A stretch of DNA of 64,000 bases from Tritonibacter multivorans. Lineage in GTDB: Bacteria; Pseudomonadota; Alphaproteobacteria; Rhodobacterales; Rhodobacteraceae. Positions 47,560 through 56,679 of this stretch are shown one piece after another (position 1 is the first letter of the stretch; the number at the start of each line of letters is the position of its first letter). The stretch is taken from NCBI RefSeq assembly GCF_001458415.1, contig NZ_CYSD01000014.1, positions 176,729 to 240,728 of the forward strand. Direction: 5' to 3'. The position numbers and the translations under genes were made by a program. The notes below the pieces were generated by a model. That model was given only the letters and a program-made list of their open reading frames with translations, did not search any database and had not been told where the DNA came from.

Positions 47560-49863
47560 TTAGGGTTCATCGGGGATTGGTTTGGGCGGGCCACCGGGGC
47601 CCTGCACGGCGTCCTGCGCGGCGCCTGCGACGGCTTGGCGTTGCTCTTCGCTCAGGTGATCGCCGCCCTCAATGGCCACTTTTACATTGCGTTCGGCCAT
47701 GCGGATGCCGTTGGCCTCGAAGGCGTCGCGGACCTTTTGATAGGCGTCGCGGCGCACCAGCCATTGTTCGCCCGGTTTGGTCATGAATTTCACGCCGACC
47801 ACCATATTGAACTCTTCCATGCGGCGGACGCCTTGGGACTTCAGCGTGCTGAGGATCGAGGGGCCGTAGTGTTCATTGGCCTTCAGCTCCGCGCCGACTT
47901 TTTTGACGATCTTTTTGACCAGCTGCAGGTCGGTGTCGAAGGGCACGCGGAATTCCAGCTTCATGATCACCCAGTCGCGGCTGTGGTTGGTCAGGCTTTT
48001 AAGTTCGCCGTATGGCACGGTGTGGACCTTGCCCCGGTGGTGACGGATGCGCATGGAGCGCACCGAGATGCTTTCGACCGTGCCCATGAGATCGCCGACC
48101 TCGATATATTCGCCCAGGCGAAACGCATCATCAATGAGGAAGAAAATACCCGCCACAATGTCGCGCACCAGCGATTGTGTGCCAAAGCCAATGGCAATGC
48201 CGACGATGCCGGCGCCCGCAAGGATCGGGCCAATGTTCACACCGGATGCGCTGAGCACGCTGAGCACAACCATCACCAGAAGCGTGACCATCAAAATGGT
48301 GCGCAACAGCGGCAGCAGGGTAATCATCCGTGCCTCAGGCCCCGGCGCCTGACCATCCGTGGGGGGCTCGTAATCGGCAACCCGTTTGTCGATGACGCTG
48401 GTGGCCCAGGTCCAGATCAGGTCAGCGAGGAGGAGTGCGACAATACTGTCGACCAGCACCTCAAGAATACGCCCCAGCACGCTGCGGTCTGCGGAGAGAT
48501 CCAGAATATTCACGCCCCAGGCGCTCGACAACAGGACCACGGCCGTCATGATAAAGGCAAACCGCGCGCCTCGTTGAACAATCGGGCGGGTGGTCACATA
48601 TGGGTCGGCAAATTCGGGAACATCCGGCTGCGGCTCGCCCTCGGGCAATTCATTTGCGGCCTCGGCGGCGGCAAAGTCATCGAGAACCTTTTGAGCCTCG
48701 GCCTTGTGTTCTTCGTGCAGGGCTTCGGTGGATTGATCAAAGAAATGGTCGATCCAGGCCCGCATCAGGCGCAGTCCGGGGACCACCAGACCGATGATCA
48801 GCACCGCCCACATGATATTGAACAGCCCCCCCAGCCAGAGGGCAAACACAGCGCCCACAAGGACAATCAGAGCATTGCGCCAGATTTGCAGCGCGCGGGG
48901 GCTGGCGTCAATCTCGCAGAGCTGCGGCAGACGCCGGAAGGCCAGCCAGATACAGGCCCAGATCACCACAACAACCATAAGCGCAAGCGTGATTGTCTGC
49001 GCCAGCGCGACCGTTGCCAGATCGCTGCCGTCGGCCATGCCGTGGTGTTCGACAATGCGGTTCAGCATGTAGAGCATCGCAAAAGCCACCACCACGGCCA
49101 GCGAGATGACCCCGACAAGCCGGTGCAGGAACATGGCCGCAGGCGTGCCATAAGGCACCAGACGCAATTCGGGCGCGCGCGGGGCCTGGAAGAACAGCGA
49201 AATCGTGGTCAGAACCCGGAACAGCAGGACCGAGATCAACAGGTCCAGCACCAGACTTTCCAGCAGCGGGTGCCAGTCGAAACTGTCGAACGCGCCGATG
49301 CTGCCAATGGCAAATATGCCCAGACCGGCAAAGATGATCGCTGCGCGCAGCAGCGCCCCGATGAACTTTTGAGAAGGTGCATCCTTGGGCGCCTGTTCGA
49401 CCCGCAGAAGCGCAAAGCGGACGGTCTGGCGGTACAGCCATTCCAGCCCGTAGCCGATCAGCAGAAAGATCAGGATATAGGTGACGGATCGCACTTTTTG
49501 CGCATGCGACAGTTCGGTCGCCCAGACCTCGGCCAGTACCGAAGGCATCTGTGGCAGAACCTGCCAGGCCAGAACCACGGATTGTGCCCGATTGGCGATC
49601 CGGGCCACCTGCGTGTCCAATTGTTCCCGGAAGCTGCGCGTCTGATTGTCGGCCAGGGTGCCATCGTCGTTTGCGCTTTCGGTGATCCAGGCCTGAACGG
49701 AAGGATCACCCAAAAGGCGCAGAAACTCTTTGACGTCATTGGGAGATGGCGGCGGGACAACGGTGGCCTCACTGCTGCCCGTGCTGGGGATGAACTGTGC
49801 CTGCGCCATGCCGGTGCACAGCACCAGCGCAATTGCGGAGAGTAGAAAACGGAGCCACTGCAT
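47560..49863 (-). CDS. Large MscS-family mechanosensitive channel with DUF3772
   Basis: 767 residues. Signal peptide MQWLRFLLSAIALVLCTGMAQA, then a periplasmic DUF3772-like domain to ~130. About ten transmembrane helices follow. The MscS core has the pore helix AGAGIVGIAIGFGTQSLVRDIVAGIFFLIDDAF and beta domain with VRSMRIRHHRGKVHTVPYGELKSLTNHSRDW. It protects against osmotic downshock. Transcribed after the membrane ferredoxin gene with 2 bp between. The stretch 47335-47559 beside it holds no gene I can support. Confidence 0.92.
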   Translation of the reverse strand: MQWLRFLLSAIALVLCTGMAQAQFIPSTGSSEATVVPPPSPNDVKEFLRLLGDPSVQAWITESANDDGTLADNQTRSFREQLDTQVARIANRAQSVVLAWQVLPQMPSVLAEVWATELSHAQKVRSVTYILIFLLIGYGLEWLYRQTVRFALLRVEQAPKDAPSQKFIGALLRAAIIFAGLGIFAIGSIGAFDSFDWHPLLESLVLDLLISVLLFRVLTTISLFFQAPRAPELRLVPYGTPAAMFLHRLVGVISLAVVVAFAMLYMLNRIVEHHGMADGSDLATVALAQTITLALMVVVVIWACIWLAFRRLPQLCEIDASPRALQIWRNALIVLVGAVFALWLGGLFNIMWAVLIIGLVVPGLRLMRAWIDHFFDQSTEALHEEHKAEAQKVLDDFAAAEAANELPEGEPQPDVPEFADPYVTTRPIVQRGARFAFIMTAVVLLSSAWGVNILDLSADRSVLGRILEVLVDSIVALLLADLIWTWATSVIDKRVADYEPPTDGQAPGPEARMITLLPLLRTILMVTLLVMVVLSVLSASGVNIGPILAGAGIVGIAIGFGTQSLVRDIVAGIFFLIDDAFRLGEYIEVGDLMGTVESISVRSMRIRHHRGKVHTVPYGELKSLTNHSRDWVIMKLEFRVPFDTDLQLVKKIVKKVGAELKANEHYGPSILSTLKSQGVRRMEEFNMVVGVKFMTKPGEQWLVRRDAYQKVRDAFEANGIRMAERNVKVAIEGGDHLSEEQRQAVAGAAQDAVQGPGGPPKPIPDEP

Positions 49864-49865
49864 GA

Positions 49866-51023
49866 TCAGACCTCCGCCGGGTTTGGTTTGGCCCCTTTCG
49901 GGGTGTCATAGTCGAGGTTGGAGTAATCCGGTTCGATCACACGTTCCACCTCCAGCGTCCCGGAGGTGGGTTTCAGCTGACAGGCCAGACGCTCTTCGGG
50001 GGCGGCTTTCCAATGGGCGAGGACCTTTGCCTCTGCTTCGGAGGGGGGCGCGAGCGTCTCTGCCCCCGTCAGAACCCGCACGCGGCAAGTGCCGCAGCGC
50101 CCGCGCCCACGACAGACGCTTGCATGGGGCAGGTTTTGTGCACGCGCCATCTCCAGCAGGCTGAGCCCGGCTTCGGCGTCAAAGGTTGCGGGGCGTTTGC
50201 CGTGATAGGTGACCGTGAGGCGGCTGCGGTTTACACCGCGCAAGCGCAGCCAGCGGGCCAGCAATGCCAGCGCAACAAGTGCCAGCGACCCGCGGGTTGC
50301 CATCTGTGCGCCGCTGCGGGCGCGATCGATAATGGCTGGGATGTCGTCTTGCGCGACGGTTGGGCCATTGGCATTGGGGTCGTTGGCGAGGGTGAAGCCC
50401 ATGCCGCCTTCTTCGACCGGAATGATCTGGCGGCCGGCTTCGACATAGCCCAGCATGGCAAGGATCGGCAGCGCCACCACAAAGGGATAGAAAAACCGCA
50501 TCAACCGCGGCGATCCGTCCTGCGATTGCAGCCAAGTGTAGATGCCGATCGCGCCGTGCACCCAGGCAACAACCAGCATAACAATCTGTTTCAGACCGTC
50601 TTCCGGGGACACCACCCAGAATTGACTCAGCACCAGCGTATAGGTGGGTTCCAGTCCCAGATCCTTGACCGCCATAATGCCGAACACATGGCCGGACAGC
50701 AGAGGGATGATCAAAACACCCGCCACCATCTGCGCCATGTCATAGGCGGGCACCCGCAGTGTATTGCGCAGGTACAATGATACCAGTGCCAGTGCGAAAT
50801 GCAGGAGCAGCGAAACCTGCAGCAGCAGCTTGAGCGGCGGAACGGATGTCCAGATCCCACTAAGCGCCCATCGCCAGTCCTCCATCAACTGGACCGAGAC
50901 CAGCCCGAGGGCGAGATTGCTGAGATGCATTGTGATGAACACAAACATCACAAGACCGGTGGCGATCATGGCCTGCAGTCGAAAGGACGCAATCCATGGG
51001 TGGCTGGCGGAAAGGCTGCTCAT
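49866..51023 (-). CDS. Membrane cytochrome-b-like protein with C-terminal 2Fe-2S ferredoxin domain
   Basis: 385 residues. Residues ~10-280 hold about six helices resembling succinate dehydrogenase cytochrome b, with His in FVFITMHLSNLALG and LLLHFALALVSLYLR as possible haem ligands. The C-terminus is a plant-type 2Fe-2S domain with Cys304, Cys310, Cys313 and Cys348 (SVCRGRGRCGTCRV, RLACQL). The same pair of domains occurs as the sensor half of some adenylate cyclases, but the cyclase domain is absent here. AAAGGGGGA precedes the ATG. Function unknown; redox sensing or membrane electron transfer. Confidence 0.8.
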   Translation of the reverse strand: MSSLSASHPWIASFRLQAMIATGLVMFVFITMHLSNLALGLVSVQLMEDWRWALSGIWTSVPPLKLLLQVSLLLHFALALVSLYLRNTLRVPAYDMAQMVAGVLIIPLLSGHVFGIMAVKDLGLEPTYTLVLSQFWVVSPEDGLKQIVMLVVAWVHGAIGIYTWLQSQDGSPRLMRFFYPFVVALPILAMLGYVEAGRQIIPVEEGGMGFTLANDPNANGPTVAQDDIPAIIDRARSGAQMATRGSLALVALALLARWLRLRGVNRSRLTVTYHGKRPATFDAEAGLSLLEMARAQNLPHASVCRGRGRCGTCRVRVLTGAETLAPPSEAEAKVLAHWKAAPEERLACQLKPTSGTLEVERVIEPDYSNLDYDTPKGAKPNPAEV

Positions 51024-51155
51024 CGTGGTCCCCCTTTGAGGACCATAAAAGCGACCCGAGGGCACCTGCGTCAAACCCTAGGCTTCGGTTTGCAGTAAAA
51101 ATCCTTATGATGTGCGGCCTTGTGACATAATTGGGTCACGGGCTTGGCACGGGGG

Positions 51156-51653
51156 CTATGCGTTGGAAGGAATGGGCACCTTGTCACCAAGAAGACGGCG
51201 AATAATCTGGTGAACACCTTCAGAACCACCCGCGAGCAAAAGCACCGTCATCGCCGCATCAATCAGGTTGAAATAGCCCTCTGTTGCCGGCGCGGTTGAC
51301 GCGGCGAGGGACAGGACCGCCTCGCCCAGGCGCAGGCCCGCCAGCGACAGCGCCGAGGCCAGCAAGAGGCACACAACCAGCGAGACGAGGCTGCGTTCGC
51401 GGTTGGCGGCGTCTTCGGGGGCGGCGGATTTGGGTGGCACCACGCGCAGGGCCTGAAACAGCTCCATCGCCACCTCGCAGCCGCGCTCGATGACAAGGGC
51501 GAGGATGAAATAGACCAGCAGAATATTGGCCACTTCAACAAGAAGGGTTTCATCTGTTTTCAAGGTGATCAAAGGCGCGTTGGCGGCGTGAATGACAGCC
51601 AAGATCGTGCCGAGGCCCAAGATGGCAGCAGTAATTTTTCCAGATTTGGTCAT
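51156..51653 (-). CDS. Small membrane protein of unknown function
   Basis: 165 residues with four predicted helices (ITAAILGLGTILAVIHAA, ANILLVYFILALVIERGCEV, LVSLVVCLLLASALSLAGL, LIDAAMTVLLLAGGSEGV). AGGAG precedes the ATG at 51653. I do not recognise the family. It lies upstream of the ferredoxin/MscS pair in the same direction and may be co-transcribed. A GTGAC-N8-GTCAC repeat lies at 51122-51139. Confidence 0.7.
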   Translation of the reverse strand: MTKSGKITAAILGLGTILAVIHAANAPLITLKTDETLLVEVANILLVYFILALVIERGCEVAMELFQALRVVPPKSAAPEDAANRERSLVSLVVCLLLASALSLAGLRLGEAVLSLAASTAPATEGYFNLIDAAMTVLLLAGGSEGVHQIIRRLLGDKVPIPSNA

Positions 51654-51791
51654 GAGACGGTGCTCCTGAATGTGAGGGGAAAACACGATCGCCCGCCCCC
51701 ACCCTGCTGGACATATACCATCAGGGCCGAGAGGAGTTCGGGGGCGGGGCTTGGCCCCGGCTGTGGTGCAGGGGCCAAGAGTCTTCACAGA

Positions 51792-53888
51792 TCAAGCCGC
51801 CGACAGGCTCCCATCGCTGTTGATGACAACAGCGCTGACAATGTCATGCGGGGTCAGGTTGGTGGGACCGCTGAGCAGGGCGGCGGGCAGCTTGCGCGGC
51901 ACGATCAATGGCACGGTCATGGAGACGGCTTCGTTGGGGTGATAACAGAGCATCTGTTCACGCAGGATACCGATCGTGATCGCTTCGCCCAGAAGGGCGC
52001 TTTCGATGTAATCGGTGTAGAAATGCACGCCGCCCATATTGCGGGCGTTGGAGATGTTCCAGATCAGCTTGTTCAGCTCGCCCTCCAGCGTCAGGCCATT
52101 GTCCATTTGAACGGCCAGCAGTCTCACGTCTTCTGGCGTTTTCGACTGCGCTGGACAGCCGGGCACAAGGGCGTGTTCCCTGTCCTCGACCAACTTGACC
52201 GGCGTGCCGTCGTCATTGGTCATCGCAAAGAACGCCTTCAGCAATGTGACACAGGCCCCGGCAACCGTCGCATGACCCGCCCCGTAGGCCGGGTGCATGG
52301 GCGACCCTTCGGCAAAGGCCATGGGCAAGAGCCAATTGTGATGGGGCTGCGGCGCATAGTGTTTCTTGTTCTGATCCGCGTTGTGTTTCCGGACCTCTTC
52401 CAGGATCGCATAGAGCGCCGGTTCGCCCGGTGTGGTGCTGGCCCCGGGGCTGTCCACATAGTGGGCGATGGTGTTGCCCAACTGGCGGCGGGCGGTCGCT
52501 TCGAATGACCCATCGCCCTGTGCATAGGGCTTCACCTGGCCTTTGAAACGTTTGTCGTTTTTCAGATCACGATGGGGCTCATAGCCTGACAGAACCGTAT
52601 GCAACAGCGCGGCCGTGTGTTCCGGGCGATGGCGGCGGTGGACGGTGAACTTCTGATAGCGCACAGCTTTCAGCGCGCGGCTGGACACTTCGGTCACCAG
52701 CGTCAGAAGATGGGGGCCGCCAAACAGCGCAAAGGGTTCGCGGTTGGCTTTGATCGGGTCGGCCTGCTCTGAATGTTTGTGGTATGGAATACCACGGTCC
52801 GTGGCAAACCCTTCGTCCAGCAGGATCAATGCGGCATTCAGATAGGCCTGATAGAGCGCGTCATCATGCACATAGGTTGCCATATCGCGGATCGTGGCAA
52901 TGGGACGTGTCTTGCCCTGAAGGATCTCGCTGGGCGCGTTTTTGCGCCGCACATTGGCCCCATTGAGCACATCCACATAGTCGATCCAGGTGGTCATGTA
53001 GTCTTTGCCCGGGATGGCGATATTGACCTTCTGATCGATCTGCTGCGCACCAAAGGCAATCTTGCCGGTTGCGCGGGCGGTAAAGTCGCGCTTGGCGCCT
53101 CCTGACCCCATAACCATAAACTGTGACAGAAACGGGGTTGGCCCTGCGTCTTCGCCTTTGCCGCGGAACAGCGTGCTCAGGGTTGGGGCATGACCGCAGC
53201 GACGGCGCGCCCGTTGCAGCGGATCGCCAATATCCAGCTTGTTGGTTTCGCCCTTGAACCAGCGCAGGTCGCTTAGGGTTTTGATCGCATGTTTGACCTT
53301 GTCGTGGCAGGCATGGATCGCATCCTTTTCCTTCGAAGACAGTTTTCCCCCAGAGGCTGGCTTCAGGTTATGGACCAGATCCTTTGGCATGAAGGCTGCC
53401 AGACACCAATCCCGTGCGAGCGCCATCTGGTACACTTCCGCGATTTCGGCCGCCAGCTCGGTTGAGCCCGCTTCGGGTGCAGGTGGCATTGGGATCGCCT
53501 GCGGATCCGGGCCTTCTAGGACAAAGGCATGACCGGCGGTCGGGCTTTCCCATTCGCGATGTCTGTCCATCCCCGGCATGGCCTCGGGATCTTTGCCTTC
53601 TGCGCGGGCTGTATGGTGCTCCCCGCGAAAGGCGTTTGCGCGGGAGAACGGCAGCGGGTCATGAGAGTCCGTGCCGTCAATAAAGTCGTCGTATTCATGG
53701 GGGTCGACCATGAGACCATTGATCCCATGTTCAAAGCCTTTGGTGAAATTGAAGATATACGGCTTGGTCTGATTGCTGTTGGGAACGCTTTTTTCCGGTG
53801 GGTAACCAGTGGACAGCGCGGCCGCGTCTTTGCGGATCTCCTCCGCCAAGAGATTTCGAATGTTCAGCGGATCGGTGGGGTTGGGCAT
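51792..53888 (-). CDS. Vanadium-dependent haloperoxidase
   Basis: 698 residues. Vanadate-binding residues can be placed: Lys413 and Arg421 (KFTVHRRHRPE, K-x7-R-P as in bromoperoxidases), His539 (YGAGHATVAG), and Arg616 plus axial His622 (NARNMGGVHFYTDY). The Ser usual before Gly-His is Ala537. No signal peptide. It would oxidise bromide or iodide with H2O2 and halogenate organics, or act in signalling disruption or defence. The ATG at 53888 follows GGAGGA; the frame stays open upstream through a dgoK remnant by chance. Confidence 0.88.
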   Translation of the reverse strand: MPNPTDPLNIRNLLAEEIRKDAAALSTGYPPEKSVPNSNQTKPYIFNFTKGFEHGINGLMVDPHEYDDFIDGTDSHDPLPFSRANAFRGEHHTARAEGKDPEAMPGMDRHREWESPTAGHAFVLEGPDPQAIPMPPAPEAGSTELAAEIAEVYQMALARDWCLAAFMPKDLVHNLKPASGGKLSSKEKDAIHACHDKVKHAIKTLSDLRWFKGETNKLDIGDPLQRARRRCGHAPTLSTLFRGKGEDAGPTPFLSQFMVMGSGGAKRDFTARATGKIAFGAQQIDQKVNIAIPGKDYMTTWIDYVDVLNGANVRRKNAPSEILQGKTRPIATIRDMATYVHDDALYQAYLNAALILLDEGFATDRGIPYHKHSEQADPIKANREPFALFGGPHLLTLVTEVSSRALKAVRYQKFTVHRRHRPEHTAALLHTVLSGYEPHRDLKNDKRFKGQVKPYAQGDGSFEATARRQLGNTIAHYVDSPGASTTPGEPALYAILEEVRKHNADQNKKHYAPQPHHNWLLPMAFAEGSPMHPAYGAGHATVAGACVTLLKAFFAMTNDDGTPVKLVEDREHALVPGCPAQSKTPEDVRLLAVQMDNGLTLEGELNKLIWNISNARNMGGVHFYTDYIESALLGEAITIGILREQMLCYHPNEAVSMTVPLIVPRKLPAALLSGPTNLTPHDIVSAVVINSDGSLSAA

Positions 53889-54029
53889 AATATCCTCCAT
53901 ACTCGTAACACGCCGAAGGTGGCTGACATAACGCCACATCCGGCCCCAACAGCCTGTTGGACCCGCGTCAGGAAAACGCCAAATCAACGTGAGTAAGGAG
54001 ATAAAATTCTGTGAAATCTCGCCTTGGAA

Positions 54030-54395
54030 GTTGGGGCGTGACGGGCGCACGAGGCGCAAGTTGTGCGCCTGCCGGAATTCACTGCCAATGACGAGACCCG
54101 AGAGGTCGCTGCGCATGTGCGAGGGGTCCAGTTCTGCGGCGAGCATGCCGGTGCGGACGGAAAACAGCTGCGTCAGAAAGGCCACGTCTTTGCCGCTGGT
54201 GTGCCGCGCGACCTCTGCGCCGTGCGCCATTGCGGTCCAATCGTCATCCCGCGTGGTCTTAGTCGCCGTCTGAAACGAACTGAACTCCGCCTTCCGATTC
54301 CTTCGTGGCAAGAATGTCGCCGGTGGCGCTCACCAAGACGCAGCGCAGGGATGTGGTGCCCCAGTCACGACAATTGTCTTTTTTAATAAGGTTTT
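54030..54395 (-). pseudogene. Remnant of 2-dehydro-3-deoxygalactonokinase (dgoK), internal deletion
   Basis: Read on the minus strand, 54395-54259 encodes CRDWGTTSLRCVLVSATGDILATKESEGGV and then a stop. This is the N-terminal phosphate-binding region of dgoK-type kinases without its ATG. In another frame, about 54240-54060 encodes GKDVAFLTQLFSVRTGMLA, then ELDPSHMRSDLSGLVIGSEF, the family's C-terminal region. About 150-200 central codons are missing. It lies beside a sugar-acid cluster, so a kinase once part of that pathway seems to have been lost. Confidence 0.68.
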
Positions 54396-54439
54396 GGAAC
54401 CGATTTGAAGGTCGCCATAGTGGGGTTTCTCTCTGTTTG

Positions 54440-54464
54440 GATCTGGTCTTGCTATATCCAGATC
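54440..54464. promoter_or_regulatory. Inverted repeat upstream of the sugar-acid operon
   Basis: GATCTGG-N11-CCAGATC, perfect 7-bp arms, 51 bp before the first gene. A candidate binding site for the IclR-SMP-30 regulator encoded in the same cluster. The following stretch to 54515 is AT-rich, as expected for a promoter. Confidence 0.45.
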
Positions 54465-54515
54465 TTCGCGCTAGTGTCAAAATATGTTTTAAAGTATCAT
54501 AATGTGGACCTTACA

Positions 54516-55418
54516 ATGACCGCGATGCTAAATGGAATACTCCCCGTCCTGCCGACGCCGTTCACAAGGGACGGCGAGGTCGATCTTGGGGCCATGCCGG
54601 GCCTTGTCCGCTATGCCATCGAGGCGGGCGTTGATGGTGTTGTGTTTCCGGGCTTCGCCAGCGAAGTAGAGCATCTGCAGCCGCAAGAGCGGGAAGATTT
54701 GCTGGCGCAGGTGGTCCGCGCAGCGGAGGGTCACATCCCGATTGTCGCGGGCGCCAGTGCCGAGACCGCAGATCAGGTCATCGCACATGGGACGGTGGCG
54801 CAAGCCTTGGGGATTTCCTGGCTGATGATCCAGCCACCCAAAGCCATTGGCGCAGGTTTTGCCGATGTTGCGGCGTTTTTTGAGCCGATTGTAAACGCGC
54901 TGCCAGAGATGCGGATCATCCTGCAAAATGCCCCGGCGCCACGCGGGTCTGACCTGTCGCCAGCCACGATTTTGAGGATCGTCGATCAATTCCCGCAGAT
55001 CGCCTATGTCAAAGAAGAGACCCTGCCAGCGGGGCCGGCGATCACATCGATCCTGGGCGACAAACCCGACACGCTTCTGGGGGTCATCGGCGGCGGCGGC
55101 GCGCGCTATATTCTGGATGAATACGAACGCGGAGCCTGTGCGGCCATGCCTGCGCTCGAGATAGCGGGCGAACATGTCGCGTTGGACCGGGCGTGGCGCA
55201 AAGGTGACCAAAAGACCGCCCGCGATATCTATGTGCGGACCCTGCCGCTGCTTACCTTGCAGGCCGTGTATCGCATGCGCCTGACGAAACACACCATGAT
55301 GCGGCGCGGCGTGCTGGACAATGCGGTGGTGCGGGCTCCAACGGCCGAGCTTGATGACTTTGCCACTGCTGATATTGACAGAAACCTGTCCGAGCTGGGC
55401 ATCGGCGAAACCGCTTAG
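54516..55418 (+). CDS. DapA-family aldolase/dehydratase, first gene of sugar-acid cluster
   Basis: 300 residues, TIM-barrel of the dihydrodipicolinate synthase family (GILPVLPTPFTRDGEVDLGAM, GVDGVVFPGFASEVEHL). The Schiff-base Lys166 is in IAYVKEET. The catalytic Tyr usually in YN-P is Gln (LQNAPAPRG), as in some keto-deoxy sugar-acid dehydratases. It probably cleaves or dehydrates a 2-keto-3-deoxy sugar acid, not lysine synthesis. ATG 54516 has a poor ribosome binding site. Confidence 0.83.
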   Translation: MTAMLNGILPVLPTPFTRDGEVDLGAMPGLVRYAIEAGVDGVVFPGFASEVEHLQPQEREDLLAQVVRAAEGHIPIVAGASAETADQVIAHGTVAQALGISWLMIQPPKAIGAGFADVAAFFEPIVNALPEMRIILQNAPAPRGSDLSPATILRIVDQFPQIAYVKEETLPAGPAITSILGDKPDTLLGVIGGGGARYILDEYERGACAAMPALEIAGEHVALDRAWRKGDQKTARDIYVRTLPLLTLQAVYRMRLTKHTMMRRGVLDNAVVRAPTAELDDFATADIDRNLSELGIGETA

Positions 55419-55429
55419 GAGCCTGACGC

Positions 55430-56599
55430 GTGTCTGAGGTTGTCACATCTGTTCAAGCCTTTACGCTTACCCAGTCGCGGGATGTGCCCTATCTTGGGGC
55501 GGCACGTCCCGGCGAAACACCCAATGAAAAGGGCTATCTGGTGCGGCTGGGCAATCGGACGGTCTATCCGATTTTTGACCGCTCGATCCTGGTGCGGGTT
55601 GAGACCAACAATGGCACGGTTGGCTGGGGAGAGACCTATGGGCTGGTCGCGCCCGGTGCGGTAGGGGAACTGATCAAGGACCTGCTGGCCGATTTCACCA
55701 TCGGCCGGGATCCGACCGATCCAGCCGCGATCTATGACGATCTTTACGATCTGATGCGCGTGCGCGGCTATACTGGTGGCTTCTATGTGGATGCGCTCTG
55801 TGCGATTGACATTGCGCTGTGGGACATTGCCGGAAAAATCGCCAAGGCCCCGATTTCCACCCTGTTGGGGGGGGCGCAGCATGATCGTATCCCGGCCTAT
55901 ATCTCTGGCCTGCCCAAAGAAACCCTCGCGGCGCGCGTGGCGCTTGCCCAGTCCTGGCAGGCGCGCGGGTTTTCCGCTTTTAAATTCGCCACCCCAGTGG
56001 CTGATGATGGCCCGGCTGCAGAAATCGCGGCCCTGCGTGCCGCGCTTGGCCCCGAGGCGCAGATTGCAGCGGATTTGCACTGGAACCAGACGGCTGACAC
56101 GGCACTGGGTCTGATCAATGCCATGGCTGCCCATGATCTGTGGTTTGCCGAAGCCCCCGTGCGCACCGAAGATATTGCCGCGCTGGCGCAGGTCACTGCG
56201 TCCTGCGACACGCCGATTGCAGTTGGGGAAGAATGGCGCACACATTTTGACATGTTGCACCGGATCGAACGCTGCAAAATCGCGATTGTGCAGCCAGAGA
56301 TGGGCCACAAGGGTATTACCAATTTCATGCGCATTGGCCAACTGGCCGAGGCGCATGGCATCGATGTGATCCCCCATGCAACCATTGGCGCCGGGATTTT
56401 CCTTGCCGCCAGCCTTCAGGCATCGAGCGCGCTGAAGATGACCAAATTTCACGAATTCCAGCATTCAATTTTTGAACCAAACCGCCGTCTTCTGATCGGC
56501 GATATGGAGTGCAAAGAGGGGTATTACACACCGCCGACCGGCCATGGGCTGGGGGTGGCGCTATCGCAGGCGGCTCTGGATCTGCTGGAGCCCCTGTAA
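55430..56599 (+). CDS. Mandelate racemase/enolase-superfamily sugar-acid dehydratase
   Basis: 389 residues. Capping domain ~1-135, then the barrel. Catalytic Lys lies in FSAFKFATP, metal ligands in AADLHWN, FAEAPV and AVGEEWR, and the His base in VIPHATIGAG. The GTG start follows GGAG and lies 11 bp after the DapA-type gene. It should dehydrate an aldonic acid to a 2-keto-3-deoxy acid, which the upstream enzyme then uses. The exact sugar acid is unknown. Confidence 0.87.
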   Translation: MSEVVTSVQAFTLTQSRDVPYLGAARPGETPNEKGYLVRLGNRTVYPIFDRSILVRVETNNGTVGWGETYGLVAPGAVGELIKDLLADFTIGRDPTDPAAIYDDLYDLMRVRGYTGGFYVDALCAIDIALWDIAGKIAKAPISTLLGGAQHDRIPAYISGLPKETLAARVALAQSWQARGFSAFKFATPVADDGPAAEIAALRAALGPEAQIAADLHWNQTADTALGLINAMAAHDLWFAEAPVRTEDIAALAQVTASCDTPIAVGEEWRTHFDMLHRIERCKIAIVQPEMGHKGITNFMRIGQLAEAHGIDVIPHATIGAGIFLAASLQASSALKMTKFHEFQHSIFEPNRRLLIGDMECKEGYYTPPTGHGLGVALSQAALDLLEPL

Positions 56600-56679
56600 G
56601 ACCTGCGCGTGACCCAATAAAGCTCGCTTGGGCATGCACACCAACATCGTCGGAATATTCAATGGAGGAGGAATAAACC

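Noticed and set aside
47428..49845. 805-codon open frame on the plus strand
   Set aside because: Exactly antisense to the MscS-family gene, His/Gln/Asp-rich translation with no domain. A shadow of GC-rich coding DNA.
53889..54311. 141-codon N-terminal extension of the haloperoxidase
   Set aside because: The extension reads the dgoK remnant and spacer. The ATG at 53888 has a strong GGAGGA site and matches a normal start.
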